Shown one piece after another: positions 9,215 through 16,600 of a stretch of 64,000 bases of DNA; the stretch's first letter is position 1; each line of letters opens with the position of its first letter. The position numbers were made by a program, and so were the translations under genes. The notes below the pieces were generated by a model. The model did not search any database and had not been told where the DNA came from. It saw only the letters and a list, made by a program, of their open reading frames with translations. Source of the DNA: Rhizobium leguminosarum bv. viciae USDA 2370 (GTDB lineage Bacteria > Pseudomonadota > Alphaproteobacteria > Rhizobiales > Rhizobiaceae); contig NZ_MRDL01000059.1 in assembly GCF_002008365.1 (NCBI RefSeq), positions 186,001 to 250,000 of the forward strand, in the 5' to 3' direction.

Positions 9215-10609
9215 TCAGACTGCTGGCGAAACATCGTTCGGAAGGATTTTGCCGGGATTCATGATGCCCTTCGGATCGATGGCATTTTTGATGACCGCCA
9301 TGAGATCCACGGCATCTCCGTGTTCCTGACGCAAATATTTGATCTTGCCTGTGCCCACCCCATGTTCGCCCGTCGATGTGCCATCGACCGAAATCGCGTA
9401 TTCCACCATCTTCTTGTTGATGGCGGCGACCTCGTCGAGTTCTGCCTGGCTCGTCGGATCGACGGCGAAGACAACATGGTAGTTGCCGTCGCCGACATGG
9501 CCGAGAATGGCGGCCGGCACGCTGCAGCTACGCAGCAGTTCGCGCGTGTCGAGAATGCAGGCACTGAGCTGCGATACCGGCACGCAGACGTCGGAAGACC
9601 AGCCCTTGGCATTCGCACGCTGGGATACGACGGCATAAAACGCATTGTGACGCGCCTTCCACAGGCGGTTGCGTTCTTCCGGCGTATTGGCCCATTCGAA
9701 GTCCTTGCCACCGTTGTCCCCGACGATGCCGGCGACCATCTCGACCTGTTCCTGCACGCTGGCCGGAGAGCCGTGGAACTCGAAGGCCAGTGTGTCCTCG
9801 ATCTTCAAGGACAGGTTCGAATAAGCATTGACGGCTTCGATCAGACCACGGTCCATCAACTCCATCCGCGCGACCGGAATGCCGAGCTGCACGACTGCGA
9901 TGGCCGCAGCAACCGCCTGTTCGACATTCTCGAACGAGCAAAGCGCGGCCGAGGTCGTTTCCGGAATGCCATAAAGCCGAAGCGTCACCTCGGTGATGAT
10001 GCCGAGGGTCCCTTCGGAGCCCACGAAGAGCCGCGTCAGATCGTATCCGGCCGACGACTTTCGTGCCCGCCCACCGGTTCGGATGATCTGACCGCTCGGC
10101 AGAACGACGGTTAGAGACAAGACGTTTTCGCGCATGGTTCCGTAGCGCACGGCATTCGTGCCTGATGCGCGGGTCGATGCCATACCGCCGATCGAGGCAT
10201 TGGCGCCCGGATCGATCGGGAAGAACAGGCCCATGTCACGCAGATGAGCGTTCAACTGCTCGCGGGTCACGCCGGCCTCAACCGTGCAATCCAAATCCTC
10301 GGCGCTGATGCGGACGATCTGCGACATGCGGGAGAGATCGATGGAAACACCACCCCGTACCGCGCTCAGATGGCCCTCGAGGGAGGTACCGGCGCCGAAT
10401 GCGATGACCGGCACGCCTTCGGCCGCGCAGAGCCGCACGGTTTCCGCTACGTCCTCCGTGTTTTCCGCAAAGACGATTGCCTCCGGAATCGCGGCGATGT
10501 GGTGGGATTCACCGCGGCCATGCTGCTCCCGCAAGGGCTGCGATGTGGAGAAGCGGTCACCGAAACGGTCGTATAGCGCCTCGATAACAGCAGGGGAGGG
10601 CGCGATCAC
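9215..10609 (-). CDS. FAD-binding oxidoreductase, GlcD/D-lactate dehydrogenase family
   Basis: A 464-residue flavoenzyme of the VAO/PCMH fold. The FAD pyrophosphate-binding region reads VPVIAFGAGTSLEGHL (about residues 66-81) and DPGANASIGGMASTRASGT; the C-terminal domain has GHVGDGNYH and the closing STGEHGVGTGKIKYL and GIMNPGKIL, all typical of GlcD/DLD enzymes that oxidise 2-hydroxy acids. The start codon is GTG at 10609, overlapping the stop of a small upstream remnant (GTGA). It is followed 30 bp later by the BisC-like gene. Probably soluble or membrane-peripheral, passing electrons to an unidentified acceptor. Confidence 0.9.
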   Translation of the reverse strand: MIAPSPAVIEALYDRFGDRFSTSQPLREQHGRGESHHIAAIPEAIVFAENTEDVAETVRLCAAEGVPVIAFGAGTSLEGHLSAVRGGVSIDLSRMSQIVRISAEDLDCTVEAGVTREQLNAHLRDMGLFFPIDPGANASIGGMASTRASGTNAVRYGTMRENVLSLTVVLPSGQIIRTGGRARKSSAGYDLTRLFVGSEGTLGIITEVTLRLYGIPETTSAALCSFENVEQAVAAAIAVVQLGIPVARMELMDRGLIEAVNAYSNLSLKIEDTLAFEFHGSPASVQEQVEMVAGIVGDNGGKDFEWANTPEERNRLWKARHNAFYAVVSQRANAKGWSSDVCVPVSQLSACILDTRELLRSCSVPAAILGHVGDGNYHVVFAVDPTSQAELDEVAAINKKMVEYAISVDGTSTGEHGVGTGKIKYLRQEHGDAVDLMAVIKNAIDPKGIMNPGKILPNDVSPAV

Positions 10610-10731
10610 TTGTCCGCTCCGCGCGACATCGGTGTCGTGAAAGAGCCGTCAAGAATGACGTGGCCAGGATGATCGAGATGCGCCGCCAGCCATTCGGTGA
10701 AGACCAGGGAACCCGGCGAGCAAAGAGACAT
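10606..10731 (-). pseudogene. Truncated sulfurtransferase (rhodanese/SseA-like) N-terminus
   Basis: An ATG at 10731 opens a 41-codon frame reading LVFTEWLAAHLDHPGHVILD, close to the N-terminal strand of 3-mercaptopyruvate sulfurtransferases (V-S-T-x-W-L-A-x-H-L-D). After about 33 residues the frame ends at 10606 in a GTGA overlap with the FAD oxidase start. The other roughly 240 residues, including the active-site cysteine loop, are absent. It looks like a deletion junction that joined an sseA-type gene to the FAD oxidase; the residual frame may still serve as a leader for translational coupling. Confidence 0.5.
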
Positions 10732-10810
10732 GAGAAACCCCGGAATTGCGATCTGAGGTTTGCGGCCCGGCTGCGTTCGCGCGGGCGCGCACCTCGACTT
10801 TACGACAGGA

Positions 10811-11413
10811 TCAGGCGACCAGTTTTGCGCCCTTGAGATGACGTTCGAGGAAGGGCAGGCTGTCCTGCCCCCAGTAAAGCTCGTCCTCATAACGGAATGT
10901 CGGCAGCCCAAACACACCGGCGTCCTTGGCGGTCTTGTAATTGGCCTTCCATATCGATAACACGGCGTCGCTCTGGGCACGCTCATCCAGCGCTGCGCCA
11001 TCGAAGCCCGCGGCATCCGCGATTGCGCGACGCACCTGTGCGTCACCGATATTTTCTCCGCGCAACCAGAAGGCCTCCTGCAGCGCTTTCGTCAGCTTGA
11101 GCCAGTCTTTGCCCGCATCGATGGCGGCAAGGATCATGAAACCCGCCGGCGTTGGATCCGACAAGGCCGCGCGATTTTCGAAGTTCAGCGTTTTGCCCCG
11201 GACGGCCGCCCAACGCTTGAGATCCTTCGTCCAATAAGCTCGACGGGCCTCCGGCCGGTTACGAGAATAGATGGCGCCGTTATCCTCAATCAGGGGGATG
11301 ACATAGGGGCGGATCGTAGCGTTTTGTTCGGAAGCCAGTGCCGCGAACGCGTCCAGACCGATGAAAGCCCATGGCGAGCCAATGCCGAAGAAATAGTCGA
11401 TGATCTTTGTCAT
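10811..11413 (-). CDS. DsbA-family 2-hydroxychromene-2-carboxylate isomerase / GST-kappa-like protein
   Basis: A 200-residue thioredoxin-fold protein. The N-terminal DYFFGIGSPWAFIG (residues 6-19) has the S-P-W-A/S-Y active-site turn in which serine replaces the DsbA cysteine, as in HCCA isomerases and kappa-class glutathione transferases. GVFGLPTFRYEDELYWGQD near residues 165-185 is the conserved cis-proline region followed by the W-G-x-D motif. Such enzymes isomerise chromene carboxylates in naphthalene breakdown, or conjugate glutathione. It follows a TetR gene by 12 bp in the same run as the FAD oxidase and BisC-like genes. Its substrate cannot be inferred. Confidence 0.88.
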   Translation of the reverse strand: MTKIIDYFFGIGSPWAFIGLDAFAALASEQNATIRPYVIPLIEDNGAIYSRNRPEARRAYWTKDLKRWAAVRGKTLNFENRAALSDPTPAGFMILAAIDAGKDWLKLTKALQEAFWLRGENIGDAQVRRAIADAAGFDGAALDERAQSDAVLSIWKANYKTAKDAGVFGLPTFRYEDELYWGQDSLPFLERHLKGAKLVA

Positions 11414-11425
11414 ATTATAGTGCTC

Positions 11426-11995
11426 TCAAGATGTCCGGTCGCGTAGGATTGCGGCGTCGAATACAGAAAGTGCGCAGTCTCGGGCGACGAGAACCGCTGT
11501 TGGATCACGTCCGACTGCCACCGTCGCAAGCGCGCCTTCATAGAGAAGCGATAGATGAGCAGCCGTCTGGTCGGGCCCTAATTCGGCTTTGGAGATAATG
11601 GCACGGAAGATGTCGCTCACGGCCTTCTTATGCGTTCGGGCGACGGACACGACGCGTTTTGAGTCGCCATGCTCGGCCACCGCAAGAGCAAATGCGCAGC
11701 CCCGGAACTCCGGGCTGTCGGCCTTTTCATACAGGCGCTCGAAAATAACTCTCACCTGGTCTCTCGGAGCAGCCGTCGCGTCCAAGGCCTCCCGCAAGGA
11801 GCGAACAACACGTTCGTGGCGATCCTGGAGATAGGCCGCAACAAGATGATCCTTGGACGGGAAGTGTCGATATAGCGTTGCCTTTGCAACTTTCGCTTCT
11901 TCGATAATGCGATCTATCCCAACAGCCCGAATACCTTCGCTGTAAAATAGCCCGCCGGCTGCGGCGAGGATCTGATCTGATATGGGTTCTCTCAT
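11426..11995 (-). CDS. TetR-family transcriptional regulator
   Basis: A 189-residue regulator. The N-terminal DNA-binding domain spans roughly residues 5-50, with the helix-turn-helix VGIDRIIEEAKVAKATLYRH followed by FPSKDHLVAAYL, the classic TetR start. The C-terminal half is the ligand and dimer domain with no recognisable subtype. It sits between the ketopantoate-reductase-like gene (51 bp upstream) and the isomerase (12 bp downstream) on the same strand, so it probably controls its own operon in response to a substrate or product. No clear palindrome was seen immediately in front of it. Confidence 0.9.
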   Translation of the reverse strand: MREPISDQILAAAGGLFYSEGIRAVGIDRIIEEAKVAKATLYRHFPSKDHLVAAYLQDRHERVVRSLREALDATAAPRDQVRVIFERLYEKADSPEFRGCAFALAVAEHGDSKRVVSVARTHKKAVSDIFRAIISKAELGPDQTAAHLSLLYEGALATVAVGRDPTAVLVARDCALSVFDAAILRDRTS

Positions 11996-12046
11996 TGGAT
12001 CGCTTCAGGTTGGTGGTTGCATCGTTGAACAATTAGACGGCGACAA

Positions 12047-13075
12047 TCAGTTCGTTGCGGCGAGATCGGTGTTGCTCGCCCGATAGGGCCTGTCGACAAG
12101 TGATTGAATCGCGTCAAGCGCCAGTGCTTTGGTGAAGCCGCCTTGATGCTCCAATCTGCCAGCAAGATTCTGGACAACCTCATTGTAGGGTGTCGGAATA
12201 TTGTGGAAACGACCCAGCAAGACGATTTCGCCGTTGAGAAAATCGACTTCACTCGAAGCGCCTCTGGTAAAACTCTGCCAGGTCGATTGTTGACCGGGAT
12301 GGATGCCACTGTCCTGAGCTATACGCCACCCTGAAAGATCTGTGGTCCGTTCAGAGGGTGAGGCGAGGTTATAACCGGCAGCCTCGAGAGCCTGGCGAGC
12401 TTCATTGACCAGCGCCTCGGCGATGGAGACGCGGAGATCCTCGGCCCCAACGAACAATTCCAAGACGTTTCTGACGTTGTGAAGAAGTTTGGCTGATTTC
12501 CAACGGCGGATATCATTGCTGGTTTCGGCCAGATAATTAGCGCGGGTGAGGTCCGCCGCAATCTGCTCGGCTGTTTCATCAGAACCCGACGGGAAACGCC
12601 CTATGGTGACCACGCCGACCTGCGGATCACCCGCCACTGCAACGGAGCCGGTTTCGGTAAACCGTGCTGGCGTCAGAATACTAGCTCCGTAAACCCTGGC
12701 GAAAGTTCTGAGCGCAATCGCTTCTGTCGCCAAGCCATTTTGAAAGGTGACGACGGGGAGACTGGCAGCCGTTGCACCTCCCGAATCCGACACAGGACGC
12801 CATGACCAGGAGGCCAGGGAGCTTGCCGCGTCCTGAGTTTTGACCGTCAACATCAGGATATCATCGAGGGTCAATTTGGGCGGGTCGCTGAGGTCGAAAG
12901 CGTTAAGCCCGATCTGTCGCTTGCCAGAGGGACGTTGGTAGCTCAAACCATACCTCTTTATATGGCCGATCTGTGCGCCACGTCCGACGAGCGCATATGT
13001 GATGCCGGAAAGTTCGAACTGCGCAGCGAGGCTCGCACCAACCGCGCCTGCCCCCACGATAACGTATCGTGTCAT
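12047..13075 (-). CDS. Ketopantoate reductase (ApbA/PanE)-family NAD(P)-dependent dehydrogenase
   Basis: A 342-residue protein with a Rossmann N-terminus YVIVGAGAVGASLAAQFELSG (split around residue 5-24) and the C-terminal helical domain of the ApbA/PanE family. VTFQNGLATEAIALR matches the family's conserved Q-N-G segment. The ATG at 13075 is preferred over an in-frame TTG twelve bases upstream because GGGAAG lies just before it. Family members reduce 2-oxo acids to 2-hydroxy acids; here the gene heads a catabolic-looking run rather than pantothenate genes, so a different 2-oxo acid is likely. Copy C of the shared 37-bp element lies 106 bp upstream. Confidence 0.85.
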   Translation of the reverse strand: MTRYVIVGAGAVGASLAAQFELSGITYALVGRGAQIGHIKRYGLSYQRPSGKRQIGLNAFDLSDPPKLTLDDILMLTVKTQDAASSLASWSWRPVSDSGGATAASLPVVTFQNGLATEAIALRTFARVYGASILTPARFTETGSVAVAGDPQVGVVTIGRFPSGSDETAEQIAADLTRANYLAETSNDIRRWKSAKLLHNVRNVLELFVGAEDLRVSIAEALVNEARQALEAAGYNLASPSERTTDLSGWRIAQDSGIHPGQQSTWQSFTRGASSEVDFLNGEIVLLGRFHNIPTPYNEVVQNLAGRLEHQGGFTKALALDAIQSLVDRPYRASNTDLAATN

Positions 13076-13181
13076 CTCTCTTCCCAAATCTGATTTATGA
13101 CCAAGGCGGACTAGCGTGTGGCGTCAGCGAGAAGGTCGACAAGCCCACGTTTGAAACATAGGCATGTAAATGGGCCGAAGA

Positions 13182-13218
13182 AAGACAGGTCGTTCTCTTT
13201 CTACTGATTTCGTAGAAA
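13182..13218 (-). promoter_or_regulatory. Repeated 37-bp upstream element, copy C
   Basis: Perfect dyad TTTCTAC-N7-GTAGAAA at 13198-13218 with the flanking block AAGACAGGTCGTTCTC at 13182-13197. Nearly identical to copy A over the whole length. It precedes the ketopantoate-reductase-like gene and the genes behind it. Confidence 0.7.
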
Positions 13219-13271
13219 ATAGTTTGGAATTTGGACGTTTTACGGCCACCTTAATCTCCGCCGGCCATGGA

Positions 13272-13352
13272 TCAAATAAGAAGCAAATTCTGGAAAATGC
13301 CTTCGGTAGATCCGGTAACGAGGGCGACTTTACCTGATAGGTTGATGTTCAA
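13272..13352 (-). pseudogene. Remnant of a short-chain dehydrogenase N-terminus
   Basis: A TTG at 13352, preceded by AGGAG, opens a 26-codon frame reading NINLSGKVALVTGSTEGI and then losing the SDR sequence, with a stop at 13272. The T-G-x-x-x-G-I segment is the cofactor-binding start of SDR enzymes and the break falls exactly there. It looks like the 5' scar of a deleted gene. Confidence 0.5.
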
Positions 13353-13377
13353 CTTGCTTCTCCTGGAAGGTTGGCCG

Positions 13378-13400
13378 GGCGGCGCATTCATCGCGCCGCC
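13378..13400 (-). terminator. Hairpin downstream of the NmrA-like gene, possible terminator
   Basis: GGCGGCGC and GCGCCGCC form an 8-bp perfect GC stem with a 7-base loop, about 70 bp past the end of the minus-strand NmrA-like gene. There is no T-run, so termination is only a possibility. Confidence 0.35.
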
Positions 13401-13468
13401 ATCAGCTTGTGGACGGAGCCGGCGTTTCAGACCCGGTGATGCCGATGCTCGGGCCGCGCCGGAGCGGC

Positions 13469-14362
13469 TTACGCCGCCGCGTTCAGGGTATTGAAGGCGG
13501 CCCGGTGCGAGGTGACGAAGTCCTGAACGGTCATCGGCGGCACGCCCGTCACTTCGGCGATGATCTTGTCGGCGCCCGAGAAGATGCCATTCTGGTAATC
13601 GAGGGCGATCGCGCAGAAATGCTGGATCAGAAATTCCGGCAGGCCGAACTTTTCCAGGCGATCGCGATAGGCGGGGATGGTCAGCGGCTGGTAGCTGATC
13701 TTGCGGCCGAGCACCTCGCTGATGGCCGCGGCGATGCCCGGCTGGTCAAGCTCGGTCGACCCATGAAGCGTGTAGGTCTTGCCGATATGGGCGGCCGGAT
13801 CGGCCAGCAGCGAGGCGATCAGGCGGGCCTGGTCCTCGGCGGCGATCGGCGCATGACGGCCAGCGCCGTAAGGCAGATCAATGATGCTCTGCTCGACGAT
13901 CGTCTTGCGTGCAAACGGGTAGAGCAGCCATTGCGAGAAGAAGGTCGGCCGCAGGTGGATGGTGGGAACGCCCGACCAGTCGAAGATCCGCTCGGCGATC
14001 CAGTGATCGCGCGCCGCATGGCTCTTGGAGTCCTCGCGCGCGGAGATCTGCGACATGTTGATTACGGCCTTCAGCCCGGCGCGCCTGGCCGCATCGGCGA
14101 AATATGCCGTCGTCTGGATGATGCCGGGACGGACCGGATAGCAGAAATAGGCGGCAGTGGTGCCGGCGGCAGCGCGGATAACGTCGTCATGCTCGAAGAG
14201 GTCGCCAACTACGACCTCGGCGCCTTCACTGCGAAGCGCGTCGGCGCGCTCGTCTTGCCTGTGGACCATTGCGCGGACGGAGTGGCCTTTTTCGAGCAGG
14301 CGTTGGACGGTGTAGCGGCCGGTCTCACCGGTTGCGCCGGTAACGAGGAACTTGTCAGTCAT
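13469..14362 (-). CDS. NmrA-like / atypical SDR NAD(P)-binding oxidoreductase
   Basis: A 297-residue protein with the N-terminal cofactor motif VTGATGETGRYTVQRLL (residues 7-23), the G-x-x-G-x-x-G pattern of NmrA and QorB-type atypical SDRs. VRAMVHRQDERADAL and GAEVVVGDLFEHDDV are the usual second and third strands. NINMSQ-type catalytic YxxxK is not evident, which fits the NmrA subgroup that reduces quinones or only senses NAD(P). It is the only target beside the MarR gene on this strand, and a 14-bp palindrome (14396-14409) lies directly upstream, between it and marR. Likely part of an electrophile or quinone stress response. Confidence 0.87.
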   Translation of the reverse strand: MTDKFLVTGATGETGRYTVQRLLEKGHSVRAMVHRQDERADALRSEGAEVVVGDLFEHDDVIRAAAGTTAAYFCYPVRPGIIQTTAYFADAARRAGLKAVINMSQISAREDSKSHAARDHWIAERIFDWSGVPTIHLRPTFFSQWLLYPFARKTIVEQSIIDLPYGAGRHAPIAAEDQARLIASLLADPAAHIGKTYTLHGSTELDQPGIAAAISEVLGRKISYQPLTIPAYRDRLEKFGLPEFLIQHFCAIALDYQNGIFSGADKIIAEVTGVPPMTVQDFVTSHRAAFNTLNAAA

Positions 14363-14395
14363 TTCTATCTCCTTGTGTTTGGCTGCATCATAAAG

Positions 14396-14409
14396 TGTGT
14401 AATTACACA
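14396..14409. promoter_or_regulatory. MarR-type operator, site 1
   Basis: TGTGTAATTACACA, a perfect 14-bp palindrome, 34 bp upstream of the NmrA-like start codon and downstream of the marR stop. Two variants of it lie on the other side of marR. Confidence 0.7.
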
Positions 14410-14429
14410 GTTTTGGGTAAAAAGGGGAG

Positions 14430-14864
14430 CTACCCGCCGAGGTTCAGCTCCAGGATTTCATCGCGCATGCGCACGGCGCGGTCCTGTCCGACCTCCCGCT
14501 CAAACGCGGCCTGGGCGTTTTCCCAAAGGGGGACAGCCTCCGCCACCTTTGCGACGCCGGAGGGGGAGAGGGTGACATCGAAGGCGCGGCCGCTGTCGGC
14601 TCTCCCGGCGACAACCCATCCGGCTGCCTGCAGCGGCTTCAGCGCGCGGACGAGCGTCGTACGCTCCATGCTCAGCATATGGGCCAGACTGGTGATCTTG
14701 AGGCTCTGGTAGGCTTCTAGCAGCGACAGGATGGAGAACTGCGAGACCGACAGTTCGGCAGGCGCCAGATGATTGTCGTAAAGACGGCTCAGATGCCGCG
14801 CGTTCTGGCGGGCGGCGAGGGCGTAACAGAGATGGGGACCAGTGGGTGTCGGCATGGGGCACAT
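14430..14864 (-). CDS. MarR-family transcriptional regulator
   Basis: A 144-residue winged-helix protein. The recognition region LKITSLAHMLSMERTTLVRALKPLQAAGWV (about residues 55-84, shown here in parts) is the MarR helix-turn-helix, and AGRADSGRAFDVTLSPSG forms the wing. A second ATG at 14855 is also possible. The gene lies between three copies of a GTG(T/C)AATT(A/G)CAC palindrome, which points to autoregulation and control of the NmrA-like gene and of the divergent NTF2-like gene. The protein resembles the one- or two-cysteine-free MarR types, so the signal may be a small ligand rather than thiol oxidation. Confidence 0.9.
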   Translation of the reverse strand: MCPMPTPTGPHLCYALAARQNARHLSRLYDNHLAPAELSVSQFSILSLLEAYQSLKITSLAHMLSMERTTLVRALKPLQAAGWVVAGRADSGRAFDVTLSPSGVAKVAEAVPLWENAQAAFEREVGQDRAVRMRDEILELNLGG

Positions 14865-14869
14865 CTAAA

Positions 14870-14883
14870 TGTGCAATTGCACA
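14870..14883. promoter_or_regulatory. MarR-type operator, site 2
   Basis: TGTGCAATTGCACA, a perfect 14-bp palindrome 6 bp upstream of the marR ATG. Its position fits direct autorepression. Confidence 0.7.
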
Positions 14884-14961
14884 GTGTCAAGCGCGAATCT
14901 CGGCGTTCGACGGACAAAGTAGAATGCTCGCCACATCCCGATTCCAAGCCTCATTGCTTGA

Positions 14962-14975
14962 CGTGCAATTACACA
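14962..14975. promoter_or_regulatory. MarR-type operator, site 3
   Basis: CGTGCAATTACACA, a near-perfect copy of the same palindrome, 81 bp upstream of the NTF2-like gene start at 15056. It would place that plus-strand gene under the same regulator. Confidence 0.65.
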
Positions 14976-15055
14976 CTATATCCCGCAAGGTCGATGTTGA
15001 GTTTGGATCGCGCTCACGCGGCCACCCCAGAAATCACGCCTTCCGGAGAAACGTC

Positions 15056-15460
15056 ATGACGGGCAGCAACGGAGAAAAGCACCCATTCCTCGATGATCTT
15101 GCCGATGACGCCGAACTGAGAGGGACGGTCCTGCGCCGTCCGGTTTCCGGCCGTGACAATATCAAGCGCCTGGTCGAGGCCGTCGGCACGCTCTATGCCT
15201 CGCAGACGCCGACCTTTTATGGGGCGATCGATCAGCGCCATTTCCTGCAATACAAGGCAACACTTCGCACCGGCCTCGATCTGGAAGCGGTAGGTGTCAT
15301 CGAGCGCGACGAGACCGGGCTCGTTCGGCGCGTGACGATGACATTTTCGCCTTTGGACGCTGCGCTGTCGCTGTCGGCGGGATTGGGCGGCATTGTCGGG
15401 GAGGAGTTTGGTGACGATCTCTTTTACGACGCGTCGGTCAACGCGATCACGGCGTCCTGA
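15056..15460 (+). CDS. NTF2/SnoaL-like small protein
   Basis: A 134-residue protein with the alpha+beta cone pattern of the SnoaL/NTF2 superfamily: an N-terminal helical part, then YGAIDQRHFLQYKATLRTGL and the strand pair DLEAVGVIERDETGLVRRVTMTF, ending in a sheet closed by ALSLSAGLG. The frame is open upstream but GGAG at 15044-15047 supports the ATG at 15056. The fold hosts isomerases, cyclases and lipid-binding proteins, so the activity is unknown. An upstream operator (14962-14975) ties it to the neighbouring MarR regulator. Confidence 0.75.
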   Translation: MTGSNGEKHPFLDDLADDAELRGTVLRRPVSGRDNIKRLVEAVGTLYASQTPTFYGAIDQRHFLQYKATLRTGLDLEAVGVIERDETGLVRRVTMTFSPLDAALSLSAGLGGIVGEEFGDDLFYDASVNAITAS

Positions 15461-15493
15461 TTGCCAGACTCGCATACGATCGCATGCAATAGC

Positions 15494-15524
15494 GCCGGAG
15501 GCTGGGCTACAGCCAGCCCCCGGC
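15494..15524. terminator. Bidirectional-looking hairpin between convergent genes
   Basis: GCCGG and CCGGC plus GGCTGG and CCAGCC form an 11-bp stem with one mismatch and a 7-base loop, between the ends of the convergent NTF2-like and hydrolase genes. It is followed by CCTTTCC on the plus strand. Confidence 0.55.
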
Positions 15525-15537
15525 CTTTCCCACGCCA

Positions 15538-16509
15538 TCAGCCGCGAAGGAACGCCAGCAGGTCGGCGTTCAAGCGGTCCTTGTCGACATGCAGCAGCCC
15601 ATGGGAGCCGCCTTCGTAGACAATGAGCTTGGCATGTGGAACGAGCCCGGCGGTCAGTTTCGCGGAGATTTCCAGCGGGACGATCTGGTCGTCGCTGCCG
15701 TGGACCACCAGCGCGGGAACGGTGATCTTCTTGAGGTCGTCGCGGAAATCGGTTTCGGAGAAGGCGCCAAGCGCGTGATAGGCGGCAAGAAACCCGGTTG
15801 CCTGTCCCTGACGCCAGTAGCTCTCCCTAAGACCTTCCGAGACGTGCGAGCCCGGACGGTTGAAGCTGTAGTACGGCATGGTGACGTCGAGATTCCACTG
15901 CGACCGGTTTGCCTGCACAGCGGCGCGGAACGTATCGAACAGCTCCTTTGGCGCTCCGTTTGGATTGGTCGCGGTCTTGAGCAGGAAGGGTGTCACCGAG
16001 GAGACGAAGGCGACCTTGGCGACGCGGCTCTGGCCGTGACGCGCGACATAACGCGCGACCTCGCCACCGCCCATCGAGTGGCCGACGAACGTTGCCTCGC
16101 GCAGATCGAGCGCTTCGACCAGTTGCGCCAGGTCGTCGGCGAAGGTGTCGTAGTCGTAACCGCCGGACGGCTGGCTCGACCGGCCAAAGCCCCGACGGTC
16201 ATGGGCGATGACGCGATAGCCGTTCTGCAACAGGAAGAACATCTGGTCCTCCCAGGCGTCGGACGAGAGCGGATAGCCATGGCTAAACACCACGGCCGGA
16301 CCGGTGCCCCAGTCCTTGAAGTAGAGGTCGGTGCCGTCTTTCGTGACCAGGCGGTCGCCTGTGAGCTTCCCGGCATGGACTGACGCGGGCGTTTTTGCTG
16401 CCGCCAAGTTCGCACTGGCACCGGCCGCCGCCAGTCCGACGCCGGCGATGGCAGCCCCTTTCAGCAGGTTGCGCCGGGAAGCGCTGTCGGGTGTTGAGAT
16501 CGTAGACAT
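15538..16509 (-). CDS. Tat-exported alpha/beta hydrolase, non-haem chloroperoxidase-like
   Basis: A 323-residue protein. Residues 10-40 form a twin-arginine signal (SRRNLLKGAAIAGVGLAAAG) ending in a SANLAAA cleavage region. The mature enzyme has the oxyanion strand VVFSHGYPLSSDAW, the nucleophile elbow GHSMGGGE with catalytic Ser, HGSDDQIVP carrying the acid, and GGSHGLLHVDKDRL with the catalytic His. This set is typical of cofactor-free haloperoxidases/esterases such as Cpo and arylesterases. It would act folded in the periplasm on small esters or peracids. A GST gene lies 91 bp upstream on the same strand, possibly co-transcribed. Confidence 0.9.
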   Translation of the reverse strand: MSTISTPDSASRRNLLKGAAIAGVGLAAAGASANLAAAKTPASVHAGKLTGDRLVTKDGTDLYFKDWGTGPAVVFSHGYPLSSDAWEDQMFFLLQNGYRVIAHDRRGFGRSSQPSGGYDYDTFADDLAQLVEALDLREATFVGHSMGGGEVARYVARHGQSRVAKVAFVSSVTPFLLKTATNPNGAPKELFDTFRAAVQANRSQWNLDVTMPYYSFNRPGSHVSEGLRESYWRQGQATGFLAAYHALGAFSETDFRDDLKKITVPALVVHGSDDQIVPLEISAKLTAGLVPHAKLIVYEGGSHGLLHVDKDRLNADLLAFLRG

Positions 16510-16600
16510 GAGGAAACTCCGTGAGATTATGCCGCCTGGGCGGCGCGAGTGGGTAATGTGGTTGGACGTATCGGCGCGATGTTCAGGCCGGGTGCGGGGA

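Noticed and set aside
14395..14976. The three palindromes as a mobile or CRISPR-like repeat
   Set aside because: Only 14 bp long, unevenly spaced, each in front of a start codon; an operator reading is simpler.
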